Made by a program: the position numbers and the translations under genes. The notes beneath the pieces are model-generated. The model saw nothing but the letters and a program-made list of their open reading frames with translations, was not told the DNA's origin and ran no database searches. DNA of 6,388 nt, taken from Coxiellaceae bacterium. GTDB taxonomy: Bacteria; Pseudomonadota; Gammaproteobacteria; Coxiellales; Coxiellaceae. Below, piece after piece: positions 1-5,811 of the stretch (positions within the stretch are counted from its first letter, which is position 1; every line of letters begins with the position of its first letter). Location of the stretch: NCBI GenBank assembly GCA_014238325.1, contig JABABH010000239.1, positions 1 to 6,388 of the forward strand. Reading direction: 5' to 3'.

Positions 1-110
1 ATATACCCATCCCACTTCAAGTGCATGCTTCGCATCTTCAGGCGCGAGCGGTATATACCCGATCGACTTCTCTGCATCCCGCATACATTAGCTACATCGG
101 GCTTCGCTCT
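1..110. repeat. Imperfect direct repeat downstream of the F-box gene, possibly a dispersed intergenic element
   Basis: Two copies of a related unit begin at 1 and 53. Both start with ATATACCC and carry ACTTC at the same offset (14 of the first 18 bases match), then GCAT-containing sequence. A perfect 10-bp palindrome, GGTATATACC, sits at 50-59 at the join. The stretch does not encode ankyrin-like sequence in any frame I read. It resembles the TATACCC...ACTTCAAG-type intergenic repeats scattered in several gammaproteobacterial genomes, but that resemblance is from memory. The element may extend beyond the window edge. Confidence 0.4.
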
Positions 111-124
111 CACTTTGGAATAGC

Positions 125-1354
125 TTAACCCTTCCATAGCCTACTTATTATACTTAGAGACCCGCTTGCACATTGGTGCAGCAATGACGTTGGCTCGGGA
201 TTCCCTCTCACTTTGAAGTAGCTTAACCCCTCCCTTGCCTTTTCTGCTATTTTTAGCGCTGTACCATGGTCGCCCATTACGCTAGCATCTCCATACTTCA
301 ATAGCAGCCTAATTATACCTAGATACCCCTTGCCTGCACAATGGTGTAACAATAGCGTTGGCCCTCCTTGATTAGGTCCTCTATACAGAGTTGCTATCAG
401 CCAAATCAGTTGAAATTGCGCTATTTTTTGAGACAGTTTAATCCCATCCAGGTCTCCACTTGCATCAGATGGATTATCGATCGATTGATGCATATGTTCA
501 AGTTCAGCCTCTACCCAGCGCATCATCTCATAACTCAGCCGGAAAAGCTTCCTAACCTTAGGCTGAATGCTTAGCCCTGTGCCATGCTGCTTCACATCCG
601 CCATCAAATCTAAAAACCTGTCGTAACACTCCTTATGATTAAACGGTACCTTATCATTTAAACTTGGCTCATGATTCGAAAGGGATTCTCGCATAACCAG
701 CCTTATCGGAGCATCTAGTACGGGGTATTGCTGAACTAGATTTAAAAGATCGAGTTTTTTACTCATAGGTCGTTGCTGGTCAGCACTCAGCATGCACAGA
801 TTCCGACGCAGCAAGACATGGAAATAGTTTTTGTGCACGAGTTGATTGATGCTGTTTACTGGAATAGTTGCCACTTGATGATGCATACTCATTAAAAATT
901 CATCATCCAAATAAGCACGCCATTGAAGACATAACACGTGCTGAGATGTCTCTAATAGAAAAAAGAGGGCCGTTTCACGGGCTGCCTTCAAATAGCTTTG
1001 TGCTGTGCTATGACTTTTAATAGGCTTCAGTTTATGAGCAAGAAGTTCGATATCAGAAGCTTTTAAGTAGTCCCTAAAATATCGACGCAACCCTACACCA
1101 TAAAACTGCTCTACCCCTTCCTGCTGTTCCCTGCGCTTATGTTCGAGTTGACGCAAAGGAGCGGCATGAAGATTTTTAATCAGTACATACTCGAACCTTT
1201 GCTTATCCATCTCGTCTATGAGAAGCAGAGCAAAGCGCCGTGAGATACAAAAGAAATTCCGCGCGTCTTTAAGTGCTAAACATTTTCCTATATGCTTCAG
1301 CGCAATATCAGGTAATTGATCTATGGAGCAGCTATCTACTTGTGTTGTCATCAT
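125..1354 (-). CDS. F-box-like and ankyrin-repeat protein, probable host-directed effector with truncated C-terminus
   Basis: A 409-residue protein without signal peptide or obvious membrane segment. Residues about 12-47 fit an F-box: LPDIALKHIGKCLALKDARN followed by FCISRRFALL, matching the LPxE...LPLKDL...VSRRF pattern. Residues about 90-265 form a Leu-rich helical region of unknown family, shared with the broken paralogue upstream. Residues about 332-372 are an ankyrin unit (LLLHHCAGKGYLGIIRLLLKYG), and a second begins near 388 but ends abruptly at SRLWKG. Comparison of the two units at DNA level suggests about 70 bp were lost from the second, giving the early stop. The start is the first of two adjacent ATGs, with AGGA at 1364-1367, nine bases upstream. 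In eukaryotes F-boxes bind Skp1 in SCF ubiquitin ligases, and bacterial F-box/ankyrin proteins such as Legionella AnkB exploit this. An effector role here is inference; no secretion signal was identified. Confidence 0.75.
   Translation of the reverse strand: MMTTQVDSCSIDQLPDIALKHIGKCLALKDARNFFCISRRFALLLIDEMDKQRFEYVLIKNLHAAPLRQLEHKRREQQEGVEQFYGVGLRRYFRDYLKASDIELLAHKLKPIKSHSTAQSYLKAARETALFFLLETSQHVLCLQWRAYLDDEFLMSMHHQVATIPVNSINQLVHKNYFHVLLRRNLCMLSADQQRPMSKKLDLLNLVQQYPVLDAPIRLVMRESLSNHEPSLNDKVPFNHKECYDRFLDLMADVKQHGTGLSIQPKVRKLFRLSYEMMRWVEAELEHMHQSIDNPSDASGDLDGIKLSQKIAQFQLIWLIATLYRGPNQGGPTLLLHHCAGKGYLGIIRLLLKYGDASVMGDHGTALKIAEKAREGLSYFKVRGNPEPTSLLHQCASGSLSIISRLWKG
128..365 (-). repeat. Two tandem ankyrin-coding units, the second internally deleted
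   Basis: Read on the minus strand, the units start with CCAACG at about 353 and 191. They match for about 56 bases up to AGGCT. The second then jumps to sequence equivalent to the end of the first (GGGTTAAGCTA, then AAAGTGAGAG). About 70 bases are missing at the join near 136-143. Because 70 is not a multiple of three, the frame changes and TAA follows at 125-127. The alignment was done by hand, so the deletion size may be off by a base or two. Confidence 0.65.
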
Positions 1355-1516
1355 TGATATAAATCCTAATTTATAAGTGACATCAAAGCTATACCAGTCG
1401 CTACATGACTATGCATCAATCTTACATAGATTGCTTTATAGCACACTCAGATACGACACCCATAGCTTTAAGCTCAGTTTATTATCCTAATCTAGCACCC
1501 TCGATCTAAATCTTCT
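1355..1516. other. Intergenic spacer between F-box gene and paralogue remnant
   Basis: AT-rich 162-bp gap that should hold the promoter of the minus-strand F-box gene. I see the ribosome-binding AGGA at 1364-1367 and a TATAAA on the minus strand at about 1371-1376, but no convincing -35 box at the right distance. No terminator hairpin with a T-tract was found for the upstream remnant. Confidence 0.4.
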
Positions 1517-2020
1517 CTACATCTTGCATGCATAACGATCACCTACATCATCGTCACTCGGCCCTGATGCCGGGATTTCCCCAACTTGGGGGGAGGAGAA
1601 CAACCCCTGCAAGCCCAATGGTTCTGAATTGTCTGATCGGCTATCGGAACTCGGCTCTGATGTAGGGCTTTTCTCAACCTTAGAGGCGAACAACCCCTTC
1701 AACCAAGCTAGAATCAGTTGCCAGCATTTCAAGAAGCAACCCATCCAATCCCGTGAATCTGAATGGTCTATATTAGCTGCATCCTGCAATAGCCCAACCA
1801 CCTCTGTATGTCCTTCCCATTGCGCCAGGTTTAGCGCTGTACGGCCATAAACATCAGTTAAGCTCCTATCTGCACCATACTTCAATAGGAGTTCAACGAT
1901 ATCTAGATACCCTAACTCTGCTGCACTGTGTAGCAATGTCTTACCAGATTTACCACGTTTGTTTACATCAACATAAGGTAGCAGGAGTCTAACTATCTCT
2001 ATCATGTTCCTGGCTACCAT
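1517..2020 (-). CDS. Ankyrin-repeat fragment with hydrophobic helix and low-complexity tail (3' piece of the broken paralogue)
   Basis: If translated alone from the ATG at 2020 this gives 167 residues. Ankyrin units cover residues 1-83: MIEIVRLLLPYVDVN, then GKTLLHSAAELGYLDIVELL with KYGADRSLTD, then GRTALNLAQWEGHTEVVGLL. Residues about 92-112 (WMGCFLKCWQLILAWLKGLF) are hydrophobic with aromatic residues and lysines, a possible membrane-associating helix. The rest is rich in Ser, Pro, Glu and Asp. No Shine-Dalgarno sequence precedes this ATG, and the frame stays open and ankyrin-like upstream of it (ELLLHQ). It is therefore more likely a fragment of the longer gene than an independent gene. 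Confidence 0.55.
   Translation of the reverse strand: MVARNMIEIVRLLLPYVDVNKRGKSGKTLLHSAAELGYLDIVELLLKYGADRSLTDVYGRTALNLAQWEGHTEVVGLLQDAANIDHSDSRDWMGCFLKCWQLILAWLKGLFASKVEKSPTSEPSSDSRSDNSEPLGLQGLFSSPQVGEIPASGPSDDDVGDRYACKM
1556..1704 (-). repeat. 93-bp-period imperfect repeat encoding the tail of the ankyrin protein
   Basis: Two similar segments at 1556-1614 and 1649-1704 (plus strand ACTCGGCYCTGATG and later GAACAACCCC) are offset by 93 bp, which equals 31 codons. In the protein they give GLFASKVEKSPTSEPSS and GLFSSPQVGEIPASGPSD. The period keeps the frame, so the tail probably grew by an in-frame duplication. Confidence 0.55.
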
Positions 2021-2193
2021 CTGATGTAATAGCAGTTCTTTGTATTTGTGACCAACACCTATTATTAGGTAAAGTTCGTAAACTTCTTCTACTTTTTTTT
2101 GATACCATTGAGTCTTCTCACGGTCTACGCTTGTGCCGGATGAATCAATAATCCATTGATTAAAGGTCTCAAGTGCAATAAATACCCAGGCAC

Positions 2194-2859
2194 CTATCTC
2201 GCGAGTACAAGTTCCAAGCTCCCAAATAAGTACGCATCGATCGACTTCCGAGGATTAAGTACGAATCGATCGACTTCCGAGGATTCTGTCAAAGCAGAAT
2301 GCTTCTGCATATGATCCATCAGCTCTAAAAAGTTGCTGGAAAATTCCTTATGATGAATCATTGTCTTATGATTAAGATCCAACTTTGTATTGAAAAAGGG
2401 TTCCTGTATAACAGATCTTATTGGAGCATCTAGTATAGGATATTTCACGACTAGCTCTAAAATATTGAGTGACGGTGGGTCATTAGGTACCACCATCAAC
2501 AAGCCTCGACCTAGCAAGACACGTATATAGGTTTCGCGCAATACTTTTATATCTATATTGTTGCTGTTTGCTGGAATAGTTGCCACTTGATGATGCATAC
2601 TCATTAAAAATTCATCATCCAAATAAGCACGCCATTGAAGACATAACAAGTGCTCAGATTTCTCTAATAGGAAAAAGAATACCGTTTCACGGGCTGCCTG
2701 CAAATAGCTTTGTGGCGTGTCATCATCTACATCTGTCATCTTATCCAGTTTATCAGCAAGAAGATCGATATCAGAAGATTCTAAAAGGCCTCTACAATAT
2801 TCACCGCAACAGTATATTATAAAAATGCTTTGTCTCTTGCTTAGCACCTTCTCGAGCAA
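2194..2859 (-). CDS. Middle fragment of the broken paralogue (conserved domain of unknown function)
   Basis: This open frame of 221 residues has only a TTG near its 5' end and no ribosome-binding site, so it is not a credible independent gene. From about residue 28 (SSDIDLLADKL) it aligns with residues about 95-265 of the F-box protein. Shared stretches include LQAARETVFFFLLEKSEHLL, CLQWRAYLDDEFLMSMHHQ, YPILDAPIRSVI and FLELMDHMQKH. The last 25 residues or so come from the wrong frame, caused by the 29-bp duplication. I do not recognise the domain family. Confidence 0.5.
   Translation of the reverse strand: MLEKVLSKRQSIFIIYCCGEYCRGLLESSDIDLLADKLDKMTDVDDDTPQSYLQAARETVFFFLLEKSEHLLCLQWRAYLDDEFLMSMHHQVATIPANSNNIDIKVLRETYIRVLLGRGLLMVVPNDPPSLNILELVVKYPILDAPIRSVIQEPFFNTKLDLNHKTMIHHKEFSSNFLELMDHMQKHSALTESSEVDRFVLNPRKSIDAYLFGSLELVLAR
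2228..2285. repeat. 29-bp tandem duplication that shifts the reading frame
   Basis: Units 2228-2256 and 2257-2285 match at 28 of 29 bases; the only difference is C at 2235 versus A at 2264. The unit contains ATCGATCGACTTCCGAGG. Since 29 is not a multiple of three, it breaks the minus-strand gene. Removing either copy reconnects the middle-domain frame with the ankyrin frame with no stop between. Confidence 0.95.
2571..2648 (-). repeat. 78-bp block identical to 859-936 in the F-box gene
   Basis: The plus-strand sequences at 859-936 and 2571-2648 are identical over all 78 bases, including synonymous codon positions. The following 80 bases or so match at roughly 84% by hand count, and the other flank is more diverged. 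The block encodes LCLQWRAYLDDEFLMSMHHQ plus VATIP. This points to recent duplication or gene conversion between the two paralogues. Confidence 0.9.
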
Positions 2860-3084
2860 TTTCTAACTCCTTCAAAACAGGATGATGACCTTCTTCCGAA
2901 TCGAGACGAGAAAATATATGCGTATCCAGGTAGCGCCTTATATGTGTACCGCTCATATCTTTCTCACCTTGAATCACTCCATCTAATAATAGATGTTTTT
3001 TTATAATCTCTGTCTACATAATTTGTATCAATCCTCTTTCAATATTGCATAAATAGATCTTGCTTCTTGATGGCTAGGCCATGG

Positions 3085-3888
3085 TCACGATGTTTTTACG
3101 TGAGTCTGCATCAGGCTCTGCACGGAGGTGCTATCTAATTCTTCATATCGGCCTCTTGCTAACCGTGCAGGTAAGTGAATACTACCAAAGCGGACCCGCA
3201 TTAAACGACTCACTGTGAGTCCCTGAGAATCCCATAATCGACGAACTAGATGCTTGCGCCCCTCCTTGACCACCACCCGAAACCAATGATTCGCTCCTGT
3301 GCCACCGGCATCTATGATACGATTAAAGCTAGCTTCTCCATCCTCCAACATGACACCACGACGCAAACAAGACAAAATGGATGCATCCACAGCTCCAATC
3401 ACACGTACAGCATATTCACGTTCCCATTCTTGGGAGGGATGCATTAAAGAATGGGCCAACTCACCATCATTGGTAAATAATAATAAGCCAGACGTATTGA
3501 TATCCAAACGACCTATATTAATCCAACGTCCCGCACGAATCGTCGGTAAAGCATCAAAGACAGTCTTTCTGCCTTCCGGATCATGGCGAGTACAAATGAC
3601 GCCTACTGGCTTATGATAAATCAACAAACGCGGCCTCAACTCATCAATGAGGGTACAACGTCGATTATCCAAATAGACTTGGTCGTCGCAGGAAATACAG
3701 TCCCCTAATTGAGCGACTCGTCGATTGATCGTAATCCGACCAGCACTGAGACAAGTCTCAAGATAACGACGAGATCCATAACCGGATCGAGCCAGCACTT
3801 TTTGAATGCGCTCTGGCTTAGTTGGCTTCTTCTCCTGCCGTGTTTGAGTGCGTCCCTTTCTAGGTGAGAATTTCTTTCTATGATGCAT
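3085..3888 (-). CDS. rluB: 23S rRNA pseudouridine synthase, RluB type
   Basis: A 267-residue enzyme of the RsuA/RluB/E/F family that isomerises uridine to pseudouridine in 23S rRNA (U2605 in E. coli for RluB). A basic N-terminus (residues 1-25) precedes an S4 RNA-binding domain at about 26-72 (RIQKVLARSGYGSRR, AGRITINRRVAQLGD). The catalytic motif GRLDINTSGLLLFTNDGELA holds the presumed catalytic Asp129. The C-terminal motif EGRKHLVRRLWDSQG with VSRLMRVRFGSIHLP fits RluB better than RsuA, which lacks the long basic N-terminus. The frame could extend to a TTG at 3927, but that has no ribosome-binding site and lies only about 9-10 bases after the likely transcription start implied by the TATAAT at 3943-3948. 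The ATG at 3888 is therefore preferred, although its own Shine-Dalgarno is also weak. RluB versus RluE/F rests on overall motifs only. Confidence 0.9.
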   Translation of the reverse strand: MHHRKKFSPRKGRTQTRQEKKPTKPERIQKVLARSGYGSRRYLETCLSAGRITINRRVAQLGDCISCDDQVYLDNRRCTLIDELRPRLLIYHKPVGVICTRHDPEGRKTVFDALPTIRAGRWINIGRLDINTSGLLLFTNDGELAHSLMHPSQEWEREYAVRVIGAVDASILSCLRRGVMLEDGEASFNRIIDAGGTGANHWFRVVVKEGRKHLVRRLWDSQGLTVSRLMRVRFGSIHLPARLARGRYEELDSTSVQSLMQTHVKTS

Positions 3889-3942
3889 ATAGCCGCCGCT
3901 TAATGTGATGGATGAGTCTTGAAACAAGCAAAGCTTTTGACG

Positions 3943-3948
3943 ATTATA
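3943..3948 (-). promoter_or_regulatory. Candidate -10 box for rluB
   Basis: A perfect TATAAT on the minus strand, 54 bases upstream of the ATG at 3888. No good -35 hexamer lies at 16-18 bases, so this is a partial promoter match. Confidence 0.4.
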
Positions 3949-4059
3949 TACTCAATTCCTGCAAGCTTGTATCTATAAAATCACCGTACCCAGACATCGC
4001 AGCTCACCCCATGCTTTGCAGTTTCCGATGGGGTTCGCTAGAATGCGTGGGATATTCCT

Positions 4060-4073
4060 TTAGGGAACCCTAA
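4060..4073. promoter_or_regulatory. Inverted repeat TTAGGG-AA-CCCTAA in the gpmI leader
   Basis: Six-base arms with a two-base centre, 35 bases upstream of the gpmI ATG. The centre is too short for a normal RNA hairpin loop, so if functional it would more likely be a protein-binding site on DNA. It may also be chance. Confidence 0.25.
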
Positions 4074-4108
4074 TTATCCACATACAACGATCACCACTGC
4101 TATTACCT

Positions 4109-5677
4109 ATGAATAAATCGGTCACCGACCCAAAACCTATGGTCTTATTGATTCTCGACGGTTTCGGTATCCGAGCTGAGGCCACATACAATGCCATTCA
4201 AGCTGCAGACACCCCCATATTAGATAAAATATGGACCGATGCTCCACATAGGTTACTCCAAGCTTCTGGAGAAGCAGTCGGGCTGCCCCCTGGGCAAATG
4301 GGTAATTCTGAGGTAGGACATTTGCACATTGGGGCAGGACGATCCATCCCACAGGACTTAACGCGCATTAACCAAGCTATCCAAAACGGCGACTTCTTTA
4401 AGAATCCGGTGCTATTAGACGCACTGCATACCGTAAAGAAACATCATCGCTCTGTACATATTTTAGGCTTACTGTCTGCTGGTGGTGTACATAGTCAGGA
4501 TATGCACATTGCAGCGATGATTCACATGCTGCAAGAGCATGATATCCACAATCATCACTTACATGCCATTTTGGATGGTCGTGATACGCCACCCAAGTCT
4601 GCACTATCCAGCATGCAAAAAATACAGCAGCAATATGCTCGCGGTGGTTCTGGAAAAATGGCTTCTTTAATCGGACGCTATTATGCCATGGACCGGAATA
4701 ACCGCTGGGATCGTATCAAAAAAGCCTATGACTTGCTCACGGCAGGCACCGCTGATTTTTCTGCCCCTGATGCAGAAGCCGGCTTAAACCTTGCTTATCA
4801 ACATCACTACACCGATGAATTTGTTCCCCCGATTAGCCTCCATGCGCCAGATGCGTCCCCCAGCGTCATCCAAGATGGCGATTTAGTGATTTTTATGAAT
4901 TTTCGTGCCGATCGGGCACGACAACTATCACGTGCTTTAACCATCCCTGCCTTTCAGCACTTTGATCGAACAGTGATGCCACCCTTATCGCAGTATGTCA
5001 CACTCACCCAATACGCTGAGGATATCGACGCTGCTGTCGCCTTTCCGCCCCTCAAGATTAAAAACACCCTAGGCGAGTATCTTTCCCATAGAGGCTATAG
5101 ACAATTACGATTAGCCGAAACTGAAAAATATGCCCATGTGACTTACTTCCTAAACGGCGGTGAAGAACACCCCTTCGACGGTGAGGATCGCATTTTAATC
5201 CCTTCCCCTAAAGTTGCAACTTATAATTTAGCCCCAGGGATGAGCGCCTATGAAATCACGGATACACTCAACACACATATTCGAAAAAAACACTATGATT
5301 TTATTGTCTGTAACTTGGCTAACCCAGATATGGTCGGTCACACCGGCGATGAAACCGCCACAATAGTTGCTATTACGATCTTGGACACCTGCTTAGGAAA
5401 AATCATAGAAGCTGCGAAACAAGCTAACGCAGAGATTCTCATCACTGCAGACCATGGTAATGCCGAGCAAATGTATGATGAGCAAACGCAACAGCCTCAT
5501 ACTGCGCATACCTGTAACCCCGTGCCACTTATTTATATCGGACGACCTGCTGAGTTTCATTCGACAACAGGCGTACTCCAGGATATTGCCCCCACCCTAT
5601 TGTACCTCATGGGGTTGCCTGTCCCCGCTGATATGACGGGGCAGAATTTAATGACACTGCGAACCGAACCCTCTTAA
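4109..5677 (+). CDS. gpmI: 2,3-bisphosphoglycerate-independent phosphoglycerate mutase
   Basis: A complete 522-residue cytoplasmic glycolytic enzyme that interconverts 3- and 2-phosphoglycerate, using two manganese ions and a phosphoserine intermediate. The N-terminal PKPMVLLILDGFG carries metal ligand Asp17, and MGNSEVGH holds the catalytic Ser67. ILDGRDTPPKSA and FRADRARQLSRAL bind substrate, NPDMVGHTGD and ITADHGNAEQM supply the remaining metal ligands, and the C-terminal DIAPTLLYLMGLPVPADMTG is typical. Length is close to the usual 510-515. All key motifs are intact, so it should be active. The ATG at 4109 fits the family N-terminus but has no recognisable Shine-Dalgarno sequence (upstream bases are GCTATTACCT). 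It diverges from rluB and is followed 134 bases on by a ctpA-type gene on the same strand, probably its operon partner. Confidence 0.97.
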   Translation: MNKSVTDPKPMVLLILDGFGIRAEATYNAIQAADTPILDKIWTDAPHRLLQASGEAVGLPPGQMGNSEVGHLHIGAGRSIPQDLTRINQAIQNGDFFKNPVLLDALHTVKKHHRSVHILGLLSAGGVHSQDMHIAAMIHMLQEHDIHNHHLHAILDGRDTPPKSALSSMQKIQQQYARGGSGKMASLIGRYYAMDRNNRWDRIKKAYDLLTAGTADFSAPDAEAGLNLAYQHHYTDEFVPPISLHAPDASPSVIQDGDLVIFMNFRADRARQLSRALTIPAFQHFDRTVMPPLSQYVTLTQYAEDIDAAVAFPPLKIKNTLGEYLSHRGYRQLRLAETEKYAHVTYFLNGGEEHPFDGEDRILIPSPKVATYNLAPGMSAYEITDTLNTHIRKKHYDFIVCNLANPDMVGHTGDETATIVAITILDTCLGKIIEAAKQANAEILITADHGNAEQMYDEQTQQPHTAHTCNPVPLIYIGRPAEFHSTTGVLQDIAPTLLYLMGLPVPADMTGQNLMTLRTEPS

Positions 5678-5681
5678 CGGC

Positions 5682-5744
5682 ATAACCCGTTCACATCCTT
5701 TACTTCGCATATTGAATCATGAGGGTTATACTGACGACAGTCAG
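5682..5744 (+). other. Small inverted repeats between gpmI and the S41 protease gene
   Basis: ATAACCC at 5682-5688 pairs with GGGTTAT at 5723-5729. Just after it, CTGAC-GACA-GTCAG (5731-5744) can form a 5-bp stem with a 4-base loop. No T-tract follows, so these are not a convincing intrinsic terminator. They may be RNA processing or attenuator structures, or chance. Confidence 0.3.
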
Positions 5745-5802
5745 CGAATAGCGCATCACGCAAGACAAGGATCGCCGACAAAGCACGGCCATACGGATAC
5801 AT

Positions 5803-5810
5803 GGAGAGGA
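5803..5810 (+). promoter_or_regulatory. Ribosome-binding site that fixes the S41 protease start
   Basis: GGAGAGGA lies just before the ATG at 5812, with GGAG five bases from it. The nearby ATG at 5801 overlaps this site and its frame stops after 16 codons, so 5812 is the start. Confidence 0.7.
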
Positions 5811-5811
5811 T

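Larger units (their letters stand above)
1517..2956 (-). pseudogene. Broken paralogue of the F-box/ankyrin gene, split by two frameshifts
   Basis: Three minus-strand pieces (2956-2801, 2859-2194, 2020-1517) join into one frame if one base is removed near 2801-2806 and one copy of the 29-bp duplication at 2228-2285 is removed. The result is 469 codons with no internal stop. Its ATG at 2956 has AAGGTGAG at 2963-2970, six bases away. The order is: a charged N-terminus aligning with the region after the F-box of the neighbour (KHFYNILLR versus EQFYGVGLR), the shared middle domain (SSDIDLLADKL, LCLQWRAYLDDEFLMSMHHQ), a stretch of about 80 residues with no stop, and two to three ankyrin units. A WMGCFLKCWQLILAWLKGLF segment and a Ser/Pro/Asp-rich tail follow. 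No F-box was found upstream, so this copy may be 5'-truncated or of a different architecture. Few lesions suggest recent inactivation; assembly error is the main alternative. Confidence 0.8.

Noticed and set aside
368..574. Plus-strand open frame opposite the F-box gene
   Set aside because: It lies wholly within the antisense of a supported coding region and has no independent evidence.
2228..2285. CRISPR-like repeat
   Set aside because: The two 29-bp units are directly adjacent with no spacer and lie inside a coding frame.
3068..3084. Possible terminator hairpin (ATGGC-TAG-GCCAT) just after rluB
   Set aside because: The stem is only five base pairs with a three-base loop, and no T-tract follows on the minus strand.
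2957..3084. Search for a lost F-box upstream of the broken paralogue
   Set aside because: All three minus-strand frames hit stops quickly and none contains an LPxE...LPLKDL-like pattern.
3299..3616. Plus-strand open frame of 105 codons opposite rluB
   Set aside because: It is the shadow of a clear rluB coding frame, with no ribosome-binding site and no recognisable protein features.
3889..3927. 13-codon N-terminal extension of rluB starting at TTG
   Set aside because: No ribosome-binding site, sequence unlike the family, and the start lies almost on the likely transcription start below the TATAAT at 3943-3948.
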